Source: Porpolomopsis calyptriformis (lineage: Eukaryota; Basidiomycota; Agaricomycetes; Agaricales; Hygrophoraceae). From it: a DNA stretch of 64,000 bases. Below the pieces are notes generated by a model. That model was not told the origin of the DNA. It saw only the letters and a program-made list of their open reading frames with translations, and did not search any database. The translations under genes and the position numbers were made by a program. Position 1 is the stretch's first letter. Each line of letters begins with the position of its first letter. The stretch covers positions 43,098 to 107,097 of the forward strand of contig OX621164.1 in the NCBI GenBank assembly GCA_951640195.1, read 5' to 3'. Positions 46,520 to 57,278 of the stretch are shown here, in pieces.

Positions 46520-47565
46520 GGTGACACCCACCCAAATGTTGGGGGGGCGGGATTTTTTTTCCCACATTTTCCCCCATTCCCATGGACAACAATGTGCACA
46601 AACCCTCCCCCCCCAACATTCCCAACTACCCCCCATGTCTGCCCATGTATTGCTTGTCTCACTTCCCCCGCTACCACCCCTACTGGAGGAAAAACCCCCA
46701 GTCTTTTTAATATCTTACAGGTATGTTTTTCTTTGTTTCTTTCCTGTTGCTTAAACCATTCTCAGAACAGCCCTCACCCCTGCAATGATCAACTTTTGAT
46801 TCCAATGTCTACTGCAGTAAGTTTGTTTTTTTCCTTTTTTTGGTTTTATCTAACATGATTAACCTTTAGCGCTCACCTACTCACACCCCCGCTCCAACTC
46901 AGGAGGAGACTGGTTGACCAGAGGAGGTCAGCCAGCAGAGTTGTCATACACAGTCTTGCATTGTACTTTGTATACTAAAGAGTGCTGTATGATATTTTAT
47001 GGCTACATTTAAGCATAGGTTGAAGTTCTGTGTTCCTACCACAATACATTGTAAGGTAAACCCCAATCTGAATGAACAGAAGCTTGAGTTGCAAACTAGT
47101 CATAAGGCCAGATAAAGCCAGGTCTGCAACATCAGACTGTCAAGCAAATATCAACTCTGCCTGGGTATGCCAGTTTCTCCCCTTTTTCCTGATGGCTACC
47201 CCAAAATACAGATCAGTTTTCTCTTAGAGCTGACATGTATGGCCTGGGTCTGGAGATGCTCAGGCTATGGACTACTGCTATTATCTGTATTCAGTGTTGT
47301 AAATATCTTTGGACTATACTCTGACAGTCAAGCTATCTATTACATCCAGTGCATCTGAGTCTGGAGACCTGACTTAGTTAACACACTCAACAACTACTCA
47401 GCCAATCCTCATCTGGAGAGGGTCAGGCTATTTTCTCGTTTCCGCAGTGACTGAGCGGCACTTCTGAATACAACAAAGGCAAGAGTACAACAAAGGCAAG
47501 AGTACAACAGAGGAAAGAAATTTCATCCACACAATATCAAAACCAACCGACCGTTTCATCTGGCG
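46520..47565. other. Non-coding stretch at the edge of the transposon compartment
   Basis: No gene is supported. It contains homopolymer-rich sequence (a G run and T run at about 46540-46560, C runs at 46605-46615 and 46660-46700). It also has T-rich sequence with AG/GT sites that create chance open frames, and a 16-bp direct duplication (CAACAAAGGCAAGAGTA at about 47468 and 47485). It separates decayed sequence on the left from intact genes on the right. Confidence 0.4.
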
Positions 47566-47970
47566 CTACGGAGTGGCCCCAAATGGGCCATACTTGTCTT
47601 CCATCAATCTCAATCCTTCCTCGGCCCATTTCAGCCCATCAGTCACCCGTTTCATTTCCCTCCTCTGTACTTCTAGCTGTATGGTGCAGCGGAGGATTCT
47701 GATCTCGGCGAGGTATTTTTGAGTAGCAGCTTCTTCATAAGCGACAAAGGCTACGGCATGTAAGTGGATTGGATTTATTGTTTGGCGCAGGGGTGGAGGA
47801 GGAGCAACAGATGGCTGTGAGTGACAATATGAGTGAAGCGCTTTGTGTCTGTAGAGAACATACCAGTGGATCGTCGCAGAGCGTATGGTCACAGGTAGGG
47901 TGAAGGGGGGCCCTCCGGAGAGGGCGTGATTGTTTTCTTGCACCATGGTTGTGTCCCATGTTTTGATCAT
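47566..47970 (-). CDS. Short hypothetical protein with C-terminal coiled coil
   Basis: An uninterrupted 134-residue frame starts at ATG 47970 (MIKTWDTTMVQENNH). The first half is mixed and Pro-rich. The second half is a coiled coil, FVAYEEAATQKYLAEIRIL then QLEVQRREMKRVTDGLKWA, and the protein ends YGPFGATP. It is divergent from the gene at 48038, with only 67 bp between the start codons. The helical half resembles the second exon of that neighbour (AY..., spacing of Arg/Glu, a final FG), so the two may be paralogues. A GTATGT within the frame may be an intron donor, but the alternatives I tried gave stops. No function is known. Confidence 0.5.
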   Translation of the reverse strand: MIKTWDTTMVQENNHALSGGPPFTLPVTIRSATIHWYVLYRHKALHSYCHSQPSVAPPPPLRQTINPIHLHAVAFVAYEEAATQKYLAEIRILRCTIQLEVQRREMKRVTDGLKWAEEGLRLMEDKYGPFGATP

Positions 47971-48037
47971 CTGGACGCTAGTTCCCGAGCCGCAATATTC
48001 TGACTAATCACACAGCTGCCTGTCCTTAGTTGGTCCT

Positions 48038-48483
48038 ATGGAACGAAACGCCAGCGATATCCGAAACGCGAATGATATCCAAAACGATATCTCGCATTGG
48101 CGAAGCTCTTTACCCAACGTTCACTTCATCAACCATCCAGATGAAGCCAACCAAGTGCGTTGAATAACCAAGATCAAAAACTCCAACCCTTTACCTAATA
48201 TATACTCCTGGCTTAGGCGGCATACCAGCAAACGGAGGGTGAAAAGAGGGTTGCTTCAGCGCGTGCTGAATGCAACTACTGGTTAACTCAGAAAGCCGCT
48301 ACGGAGTTCAACTACCGCCTTTGCAGCAGGCAATTGCAAACGTACCAACAAGAACTGGAAAGAATCAATAACGTGCTGGAGAAGCTACAGGAAAATTTTG
48401 GTCTGGAAAGACACAATTGTAACAGGGTTGTGGCTGAACTTCTACAAATTTACAAGGACACAATGCAGACCAGCGCTCACTAG
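48038..48483 (+). CDS. Short hypothetical coiled-coil protein, two exons, 127 aa
   Basis: Exon 1 is 48038-48154 (39 codons, MERNASDIRNANDIQND...PDEANQ). The intron is 48155-48216 (GTGCGT...TTAG, 62 bp). Exon 2 is 48217-48483 (AAYQQTEGEKRVASARAEC... to TAG). The phase is preserved and there are no internal stops. The second exon is almost wholly an amphipathic helix (QLQTYQQELERINNVLEKLQ). There is no signal peptide or membrane segment. It is divergent from the coiled-coil gene at 47970, so the two likely share a promoter. I do not recognise a family. Confidence 0.65.
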
Positions 48484-48994
48484 TGACAATTCAAGTAATA
48501 TGTGCTGCTACTTTACGAATAACTTGCGAATTATGTATTTATCGCACTCGCATGTGCGTTCTTCTGTACCAGCGCTCTCCGAGTCATTTTGCCCTGGAAG
48601 TCATCCCTGGCGAAAAAGGACAAGAGTGAGATAGTGATTTCACTTGATCCCTCTGGATCAAGTGAGGTCCAAGGATAAGTCGTGATGAGTGTCTTTTGGC
48701 CTGTCCTCCTCAGCGTATTGGGTTCGTAAGAATCAAGAATGTCAGTTTATTTGTGGAGAGGATGCGCTGTCATTTTGAAAGTATGGCGTGGAGGATGTAC
48801 TGTGGGATGGCGGGCATCAGCAGAGTTATGCATTAGAGTCCAAGTTTTTTTTTCCTCAAATGACTGCCGCAGTGAAAGGGAACGAGAAACCATGTTTACA
48901 AAGAGGGAGTTTCCGACTGAATGTCAGAAATCTATTCAAGTCGTTGCAGAACTCGTAGATACAGCTCGAAATCGTATGATTATGGCTCTCCCAC
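48484..48994. other. Intergenic stretch with a perfect hairpin and remains of nik1
   Basis: It contains an 11-bp perfect inverted repeat (listed separately). Toward 48850-48994 it holds sequence after the nik1 H-box block that no longer codes for the family sequence. No other gene is seen. Confidence 0.4.
48640..48665. repeat. Perfect inverted repeat, 11-bp arms, 4-base loop
   Basis: The arms TCACTTGATCC (48640-48650) and GGATCAAGTGA (48655-48665) flank the loop CTCT. It lies about 160 bp past the stop of the 127-residue gene, so it could form a hairpin in that transcript's 3' end. No other role is evident. Confidence 0.7.
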
Positions 48995-51900
48995 TGCGAT
49001 CGATTCAGGTCACTATCAAGCGTCAACTCTGTCACCCCAATAATCCCATTCATTGGGGGTCCTAGTATCACCTTCGCATCAGAGCCAGAACTAAAACGAA
49101 CGAAAGACAGACGAACCTGATCTCATGCGACATATTTGCCAAAAACTCACACTTACTCCTATTGGCCAACTCAGCTGCCTCCCTCGCGGCGGTATTCTTT
49201 TGTATACTATCCCTCAAATTGTAAACCATTTGATTGATCTGCGTCTTGAGCGAGTCCATCTCCCCACTCGCCTCAACTGTGATGAACCGCGTGAAATCGC
49301 CGTCCATGGCCGCCGCCGATATCTGTGCGAAACCGCAAACCTGAGTTGTCAAATTCCCCGCCATGGTATTCACAGATAATCTGCAGATCCAAATACCACC
49401 ACGGAAGCCATTAGTAAACGTACCACTTGGACCACAGGGACGGGCGTCGTACGTGATCTCCTGCCAAATACCCTGCACGTTCCCAACCTCAGCCTGCACT
49501 CCCAATTTCCCTTCTGTCCCGACCTCGCGCGCTACTTTCTTCACCTCAGCAGCGAATATCGCCAGTTGGTCAATCATGTCGTTTATTGTGTTCACGAGGC
49601 TTAACATTTCGCCCGAGACCGACACACCAGTGATCTTCTGCGTGAGATCCCCACGAGCTACTGCGGTCTATATGAGCAGGGGATGCACAAATGGGCTCAT
49701 TAAAGACAATGATGGAATGCTCAAAGTGGGATGGACGTACGGTCGCAACGGCAATCGTCCGGACTTGCAAAGTGAGCTAGAGCAGAAAGAAAATGTCAGA
49801 ATACGGTGCTAAAGAAACAAGAAAACACACATTGTTAGCCATAACATTCACGTTGTCTGTCAAGTCCTACCCAACAACATCAGTGCCCTCGTGAGAAACA
49901 AGAGGTAGGGTCCTCACCTTCCAAGTCCCACCGACATTCGTAACCCTGGCTTGCCCTCCTAATCGCCCTTCGGTCCCGACCTCCCTCGCCACACGCGTAA
50001 CCTCATCAGCAAATAGACTCAAACTCTCTGTCATCCCATTAACCGTCTCCTTCAGTCCCAAAATCTCACCCCTCACATCTACCTCGATCTTCTTCGTCAA
50101 ATCGCCTCCAGCAACGGCCTTGGTAACCTCGGCGATTGAGCGCACTTGATTCGTCAAGTTCATCGCCATAAGGTTCACGTTGTCGGTGAGAACCTATGGG
50201 ATAGAATGAGCGAGAAAAAAAAAGTCGCAGAACACAACACACCTTCCACGTGCCCTGTACATCCGGAACAAACGCCTGCCCACCTAAAATGCCCTCTGTC
50301 CCCACCTCTAGTGATACCCGAGTCACCTCCTTCGCGAGAGTCGACAGCTGGGCTACCATGGAATTCACAGTCATCTTCAGATCGAGCATCTCGCCCTGCA
50401 CATCTACGTTCACAAGTTTCCCGAGGTCGCCCAGCGCCACGGCTTTCGGCTCTTCTGAGATGGAACGCACTTGATCCATTAAGTTGCTTGCCATTTTCTG
50501 GAGAAGGAAGGGGGCGTGTGTTTACAGAATCACAAGAAAGTAGAACAGACGCAGATTAACATTCCTCGTCAGGTCGGCCCAAGTGCCCTGCACCCCTTCG
50601 ACCCTAGCTTGACCACCGAGTATTCCGTGAGTCCCCACCTCGAGAGCAACCCTCGTAACCTCACTCGCAAATGCACTCAACTGGTCCACCATAGAATTGA
50701 CAGTTCCTTTGAGCGTTGCCATCTCCCCCTCGACAAGTATCTCAATCTTCTGTGTAAGGTCGCCCTTGGCTACAGCGGTGGTGACATGAGCAATCGAGCG
50801 AACTTGCTCGGTTAAACTTGAGCACATTCGATTGACCTTTTATAAGAATGAGATAAGGCAACCGTACATCCACTCAAAAACTCAAAAATAGACACTTACA
50901 TTCCTGACAAGCTCGAACCAAACACCTTCCACGTCTGGAACATGCGCTTGCCCCGCGAGCTTCCCTTGACTGCCTACTTCCAGCGTCACCCTCGTCACTT
51001 CCGCCGCCAACGCACGGAGTCGCACGACCATACCGTTCACGGTGTTCTTCAAATCTAAGATCTCGCCGCGGGCATCCACTTTGATCTGCTTGGACAAGTC
51101 TCCTAGTGCGACTGCCATGGTGACTTTTGCAATCGACCGGACTTGACTAGTGAGGTTAGCGGCAAGGTTGTTGACTACGCCTGTGAGTTCTCGCCAGGTT
51201 CCTTCGACGTCGAGGACAAGAGCTTGTCCGCCGAGTTTACTAAATAGTAATTCTGCATGTTGCAGCCAACGAGGGGTGGTAAAAGATCACTTACCCTTCT
51301 GTGCCGACCTATTGACTGACTCGAGTAACCTCCTTAGCGAACTGTCCCAATTTATTGACCTATGTACAATATAACGGTAGCGTACAATGGAATTATGATA
51401 GAGTAATTCGCACCATAGTATTGATAACGTCTTTGAGTTGGACCATGACAACGCCCTGTACTGGCACGGTTATCTTCTGAGATAAGTCACCCCTAGCGAC
51501 GGCGTTACAAACACGAGCGACATCTTGGGCTTGTGCCTTGAGCAACCGCAGCTCCTCGACGGCACTCATCCCGCTCTCGAACGCAACGGAAGACAAACCG
51601 ACAGAAGGGTCGGTATACACGTGTCTCATGGTGGTGGCGTCGGTGGTGACCCTCCCGCAGGTCGGGCAGATGGAGTGATGTCCATGGGAAGAGGCCGGCG
51701 CGGAGGCCGTTGTGGTGTAAAGGTATCGGGTGTGCTTGGTTGGGGCAAAGCTTGTGAGGTTTTCGAGGGAGATATGTTCCGGGCGGCCATTTGGGGGTGG
51801 ACAGGAGATGGTGGATGGATGGTCGTCATCTCGTGGTTCCATTTCGACGTCCTGTTCGGTGGTGCCATTATTGTTGCTTGGATGGGACTCACCGTTGGCG

Positions 51901-52226
51901 ATGATGTGATGATAGATAGAATGCGGTGAAAGCTCGTTGGTGAAGGAGGGTATATCACCCACACTTCGTCTCTTTTTTGTATCTGTTCCGTTCAATTGCC
52001 AGCTCTCGGACGCTTTAATGGAAGCAAGCGTGTCTTCTGCAGTGTACATCCGTCCCGCCATTGCAGTGAGCGACCTGAGGATGATATCCATCTGTTTATC
52101 TGTGGGGCCATCGTATCTGGGGAATGGAGCCGCCGAAGGACCAAGGTCATAGATGGACAAGAGAGCGACAAGATACGGGAGAAAGGTTGAAGACGATGGT
52201 GATTGATTGTCGACGATGTTGGTCAT
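48995..52226 (-). pseudogene. nik1: Group III hybrid histidine kinase (Nik1/Os-1 type), truncated and broken
   Basis: The start chosen is Met at 52226 (MTNIVDNQSPSSSTFLPYL), with SIYDLGPSAAPFPRYDGPTD nearby, as in basidiomycete Nik1. Seven HAMP repeats follow across exons from about 51500 to 49280, with blocks such as [52 protein letters not shown] and [15 protein letters not shown]. The H-box [10 protein letters not shown] is at about 49110. Nik1 is the cytosolic osmosensor and fungicide-response kinase upstream of the HOG MAP-kinase pathway. Three faults exist. TAG lies in the second HAMP exon (VTRVSQ then stop, about 51311-51313). There is a fifth C in the CCCC of TPMN just after the H-box (near 49055). 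All homology is lost after DSDLNRSQWES (about 48995), so the ATPase and receiver domains are absent. At least eight introns are visible. Confidence 0.85.
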
Positions 52227-52301
52227 CGTCAACGACAGCGAGGAGGAGGAGGGTAATAAGCTCAACACGTGCAGAACCGTTTCCTCATCTTATCTCTCAC
52301 C

Positions 52302-52499
52302 ATGTCTTCCAATTCCAAACCTCTCCTCAATCAACGCACAAAATCCTACGAATTCTTCGGTCCTCCGGGCGCCCTTTTCGTCACCCTCTCCGTCCCCTTC
52401 ACAACCTACTTCCTCTACTTTGCCTGCTCAGAGCATTCAGGCGGTTGCCCACCCCGCCTCCCACTCGAGACACTCAAACACAGCCGGCCTTGGCTCTGA
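52302..52499 (+). pseudogene. ERG24: 5' fragment of C-14 sterol reductase gene
   Basis: The start ATG 52302 gives MSSNSKPLLNQRTKSYEFF, then GPPGALFVTLSVPFTTYFLY and SEHSGGCPPRLPLETLK. This is the N-terminus of fungal sterol C14-reductase, including the first membrane segment. The enzyme reduces the C14-15 double bond in ergosterol synthesis in the ER. After about 60 residues the homology ends and the frame stops at 52497-52499. The usual protein is over 400 residues, so most of the gene is missing. It lies head to head with nik1, 75 bp between start codons. Confidence 0.75.
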
Positions 52500-52755
52500 T
52501 TCTGCCCGTTTATCGGACTGTACTTTTTGAATAACTCGTATGACTTTGTGTATAGCTGCAGTTGACAACGAGGAAAAAAACAGGGGCAATTGTGTTTGAA
52601 CCGGCTGCGCAATGAGTTGGCCAAGAGGATGATACGGACCTCCAAGATGATCGTTAGATGATCCACCTTCTTCTCGTTCACGAATCCGGGGGAGGTCTGC
52701 AGGGCCCGCACCATAATCAGATCAACCAGACATCGTCCGATATTTGCATGCTTAC

Positions 52756-53821
52756 CTCCATCTTCAGAGCGGCCAGAAAACGTTCCCTTCTCAATTCAGT
52801 GTACCGAGCTGCCATGTGATAATAGTACCCAGGATGCTGCAATGCATGACTCGCATTTATCCCAGCGTTGGCTTGGATGGTCAAAGGTACGGAAGAGCGT
52901 GAGGTGGAGGATAAGGATACAGGGGCGGGGAGATGAGATGGGATGGTGAGTGTGGATTGCGTGCCCTGCTCGAGTAATTCGGCAAAGACACGGTATCTGG
53001 AGTATCGAAAATAGTGTTTGAAACTTGAGGAGTGACGAGGAAAGGATGATACGCAACTGTCTTGCCATCCAGCTCCAAAACTCGTACGTCTCTTCACCAA
53101 TCCCCCAACCACGCGAAAAGTCGGCAAAGCGGCGGGCGTGAGTATTGTGATGCGAGAGCGCAAGCGTGTGCTCGTTATTATAAAGATAGAGCTTTGAGAC
53201 CTGAGATCGGATGAGAATTTTCGAGGACGTTCTAAATTTTAGGCCAAGATTGCTAGATAGAGGGATTTACCTTCACGTTAATACAATCTGCAAGTACCTT
53301 GGCCTCCGCCCAACGTTTCGTGCGAGGTGGGAGAATCGCCGTGGAGCCAAACATGACAATAAGCATTGCGTATGCATCCTGGTAATGTCTGAACTGTGGT
53401 AAAGGGGGAAGAGAAGGAACAAAAAGATAACACGTACTTGAGTGCAACCTCGTCTTCGCCTCGAAACTCTGCAAAGCATGCCATCTTGTACTCATAGCGC
53501 ACAGTCCACCCCTCAGGACGTAGCGGCCTTGCTGTCCCAAGAGGTGAGTTTGAGATATGGCTAGATCCTGATTGTGTGTGGCGGATTCGTTTCCGGCGTA
53601 CACGTTTCGAGTGATTGGTGTAGTACTCCAGTGCGGGTTCGTACAAGGCCTGCTGCAAGCTACAATATGGTTTGTACTGATCGTCCGACAATAAAAACGC
53701 AAAAGTTTTGGTGACATGATAGGGAAACAGTGCACTTTCGTCGCATAATTGATGGCTGCAAATGAAAAGAGGCGTACCTCTGTACGAAATCACCGAGTTC
53801 TGACGGGCTTACTGGGCTCGA
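52756..53821 (-). pseudogene. Internal fragment of TRAPPC11 (foie gras) gene
   Basis: Exons on the - strand: SPVSPSELGDFVQR (to 53778); QALYEPALEYYTNHSKRVRR, GWTVRYEYKMACFAEFRGED (53652 to about 53440); HYQDAYAMLIVMFGSTAILP and PRTKRWAEAKVLADCINVK (about 53390-53270); SKLYLYNNEHTLALSHHN, FADFSRGWGIGEETYEFWSW (about 53195-53050); YRVFAELLEQGTQ to HPGYYYHMAARYTELRRERF (about 52990-52756). These blocks match the foie gras region of TRAPPC11, a TRAPP tethering complex subunit acting in ER-Golgi traffic. The fragment ends at an exon-intron junction on the left (GTAAGC at 52755) and starts abruptly on the right, so both ends of the gene are missing. The exons themselves are open. Confidence 0.72.
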
Positions 53822-53878
53822 GACTACTGGGCTTCATAGTTTTGCAGCAAACAAGTGTAAATACCTCCCCTTTCTTCA

Positions 53879-55333
53879 ATGCAATCAGAACGAACAACTC
53901 ATTATTACCCCGCCTCTGAAGTCAGCGCGATGAGGACTTTTTATGGCGAGAAGAAGTGTATCATCAGTGAGAATATTGCTTCTGTCCAATGGTCTCATAT
54001 GCTCGATGCGGCTCTGGATGCCTCTAAACATCGTGTGAGACCTACCAATCTACCATTCCATATCCTGATACTAAATACACAACTCATAGCTCCGGTGGAT
54101 GTTGGATCGCAATCTACGCCAAGAGAGAATCCCTGCGCATGCTGCCGAACTGCGAGAAAATCTTGTACCTTGTGCGTCATTCCTTTTAACAGAACATTGT
54201 TCCATTTGACAATGACTATCTCAGTGAGCGCTGACTGGCATCTGAGAATCAATTCTAGACCGTCGCGCTCGACGCTGTTCCTGCATGAAGACTTATTGGC
54301 TCGCACGCTTGCATTTGAACTCGAGTTACAGCAGTGGAGGCTTGCGGAGTTACGAGCTGGACGAGGTGACCCTGGTAGACCTCGATACGAAGACGTATTT
54401 ACAGTGAGTAATCGTTGTGCATCCGATTCGGTGCCTTTTATGTGGTAGGCGTTGGCCCCAACAACACACAGATGGCATAGCACAATGGTGACTTATCGAT
54501 ACGAATCACGGAAATCATACGAGGCTACAGATTGTCCTGGGGTCTACCCAAATTCCCCGAATCCATTCCCCGTCATCAATACTCTGCTTTCAATTCCTTT
54601 TTCCCTCCTCCACAACTTTCCTCGTCTTGTCTCCATGCTCCCTTATAACAAATACCAGAGAGACCTAATCAAGATGAGCGCAGAAGCAATATACCTATGG
54701 TCATGGGACCCTTCGCCCGAGGAGCTGGCCCAATTTCCAACCACTGCTGCCAATGGCGCACGAACATCCAAACCTCCACCCATCTGCCATCACTCGCGTG
54801 CAGGTACCACATATACCACTCTGCGACCTCCCTCGCCTCCGGTTGGTACGAACGCTTCCTTGCCTTCCTGTTCTATGTCCGGAAGTAGCGTGGCACATGA
54901 TAGAGGCACTTTTGAGCTCCAATCTGGCGAGATTCTGTTTGGCGTTGCACCTAGCATATCGTGGGATTACGAAAACGGGTTGCGGCTCACAGCCGGAACC
55001 GAGGAGCAGTTGAAGACCTACTGCGTGGAATGGAGCGACTTGAGCGTGAAGGGAAGTACCAGGGTGGATTCTGAGCTCGGCGACTGGTCTTCCGATGTTC
55101 AAGACAGTGACATCAAGCCCTGTGAACCCGTTTTATCCTCAGCTGACATTTTGGATTGGCTGAACCGCATCGATAACGGGGTAACCCCACGATACTCGCC
55201 TCCATCTCCCGCTTCATTCGAGAAAGGTATCATGAGCAGTATGAGCGTTAACGATATCCTGATGTTTCGAGGATTGATAGATCCGGGAGTTTATGTTCAG
55301 TATTTGGACTTGTCTTCATTTTCATGTCTCTGA
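53879..55333 (+). CDS. Hypothetical protein, probably spliced
   Basis: The frame 53879-54412 begins MQSERTTHYYPASEVSAM and later has a helix AFELELQQWRLAELRAGRGD ending YEDVFT. There a GTGAGT donor (54413) and a TAG acceptor (54448) keep the phase into a long open exon to TGA 55331-55333 (LAPTTHRWHSTMVTYRYESR, SWDPSPEELAQFPTTAANG, GEILFGVAPSISWDYENGLR, SADILDWLNRIDNG). I do not recognise a domain. There is no signal peptide; membrane segments are not obvious apart from a short hydrophobic stretch (INTLLSIPFSLLHNF). The opposite strand is also open in places, so parts may be chance. The gene sits between the TRAPPC11 fragment and the partial NOC4 duplicate. Confidence 0.4.
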
Positions 55334-55478
55334 GCACAAGCAACGGCATTGCATCAGTAAAACACCACTCTCGGCTCGGTATATTTAACGGAAAGCCACA
55401 TGATTCAAGTCTAGATAGATAAGTCACATACACATGGAGCTGCCTCTACTGGTGAGCGTACTCCAGGTGCATACCCTC

Positions 55479-56858
55479 GATACCGAACAAGACTGGCGAA
55501 GATTCTTCGACAATGACGCTTCAAAAGAGGGTTCCGGACCGGTGAAACGAAATGCTCCATCAGCTCGGCTTCACAAACTCACAGTCCATCAATCACTTCA
55601 TTCGTTAGCCGCCCATCGTGCCGTCTTCACTCGAACTTGGCTCTTGTTGCTACCCCATTTATCCACTGCCAGGGATCCCAACCGAAACTTGTCCATGCGA
55701 GCCTTGAATGTGATGCACAGAGGTGTTTTACCTCATCTTACAAAACCCATCCTTGTCCTGACTGGGTGGGAGCGTGCGTTGATCATGGTATGCCCGCTCG
55801 TTCGCACCCTGTATTTCCTTCGAACCTTCAAATTTAATGACGACGAACATTTCAAGGTGGAACCGTTGGTTTACTTGCGCTTAATACCTTGTTCGTGCTC
55901 ATGAAGGAGTATAATCTGTGTGTGGTTTATTTTATTGTTGGTCTCGAACGTCGTATTTAATTTATAAAGTGACTATCCGTCCTTTTACACGCGGCTTTAT
56001 GCGTTCCTAGATCGGGAGGTTCTCCACCTGAAATATCGCGCGAGACTCTTTAGGATGACAGAAGTGTTTTTGAACTCCACGTAAGTGTACAAACCTGGGT
56101 GACAGTAGAGCTGTGCCAAGGCCGCCGTTTAATCTTCTTCCGCCGCAGACATCTGCCCGCAACTTTACTGGCATCCTTCGTCAAGCGACTTGCCCGCTTT
56201 TCGTTGAATGCCTCGCCGTCTGCGATAATCACCATCATACCTTTTGTCTATAACATTCTGAAGCGGCATCCAGCTCTTATGATCATGGTCCATCGCTCTG
56301 AAGAGGTTGGCTGTTTCGAAACAGGTAATAAACTGTTTTTTTAAATTACCTCTCATTCTTCCTCTCCCTCAATCGTTTCCCAGATCGATTTGTGGCGGAC
56401 GAACCAAACCCGAATCTCAGCCGTGCACTAGAGTCTTCACTCTGGGAGCTTTACTCGCACCAAAGCCACTACTATTCCCCTGTATCAACGCTGGCACGCA
56501 TCTTCGAGGAAGCGTTTACGAAACCCGGATACTCGCTGGAGGATTTTCTTGACCACACGTACGATACTGTAAGGCGTAAACCTGTCCAGCCTCGAGTCGC
56601 TTCGCTAAATTGTCATCCATACAGCTATTTGAAACTGAAGTACAACGCAAGATTAAAAACGAACCAGCCACTGCGATGGAGTTACGGAGGAACTTGTTCG
56701 CCGTTTCTTGTGACGAACCAACGCCGGGTGACGGTATTGGCAACATTTGGTCTTTTGGCTAATATGTAATGGTTCAATATTACTTGTATCGACTGGGGCT
56801 GGGGGGGGGGCTGTGATGCCTCCCAAAGCTACGTGGCATCATCCTCATCTTCATCGCC
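55479..56858 (+). pseudogene. Partial duplicate of NOC4, 1380 bp, frameshifted
   Basis: This segment matches 59589-60965 nearly base for base. I counted about seven substitutions, a 1-base gap and a different G-run length. It carries the last part of exon 3, exons 4-8, all their introns and the 3' flank of NOC4, so it is a DNA-level copy, not a retrocopy. The missing base near 55760 (GTCCTGACTGGG against GTCCTAGACTGGG) shifts the frame in the DWVGACVDHG block. There is no start or promoter of NOC4 in front. An upstream Met at 55434 is only chance context. The remaining exons are otherwise intact. Confidence 0.93.
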
Positions 56859-57278
56859 TGAGGCTTAAACACGACACTCTTAGGCATTATCACCACACTT
56901 GGAGTGTCAGTGCATCTGATTTTCAGTGGGTCTGAACCATGATTTTCAATGGGTCTTGACTGTCTCTGATTTTCAGTAATAGGAAATATGATTGTCAATG
57001 ATTTTCAGTGTTAATACATTGATTTTTAGTGTCACTACATATGAAGGTCCAAACTGGACCTTCATACTAATCTGTGATTTCCATTGTGAATGTGATATTA
57101 CATCGGGGTTGCTTTCAGCCATGTGGGATTTCCCAGGTGTTTGCTTGCTAAACTGACTCACTAACCCACTGGAGGCTGAGACTCTCAATTGTTGTAATAA
57201 TATAACATCAATCAGCTTACAACATCCACGAGGATGCAGTTTAGTGCGCAACAGTAATTTAGGAATTTCGTGTATGTA
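56859..57278. other. Intergenic stretch with TGATTTTCAGTG repeats and a perfect inverted repeat
   Basis: No gene is visible. Five near-copies of TGATTTTCAGTG occur at about 56917, 56940, 56970, 56999 and 57020. A perfect inverted repeat with 12-bp arms (TATGAAGGTCCA, 57040-57051; TGGACCTTCATA, 57055-57066) and a 3-base loop follows. The sequence is AT-rich relative to its neighbours and may be a small mobile-element remnant inserted after the duplicated NOC4 segment. Confidence 0.55.

Noticed and set aside
46518..46858. Pro/Thr-rich + strand frames
   Set aside because: Produced by C and T runs; no domain, no splice support.
51525..52534. Several + strand frames over the nik1 5' exon
   Set aside because: Antisense of a well-recognised kinase exon; only the ERG24 fragment at 52302-52499 is supported on that strand.
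53995..54483. 162-residue - strand frame
   Set aside because: No splice support or recognisable motif. The + strand frame joins in phase to the next exon by a GT-AG intron, so it was preferred, though with low confidence.
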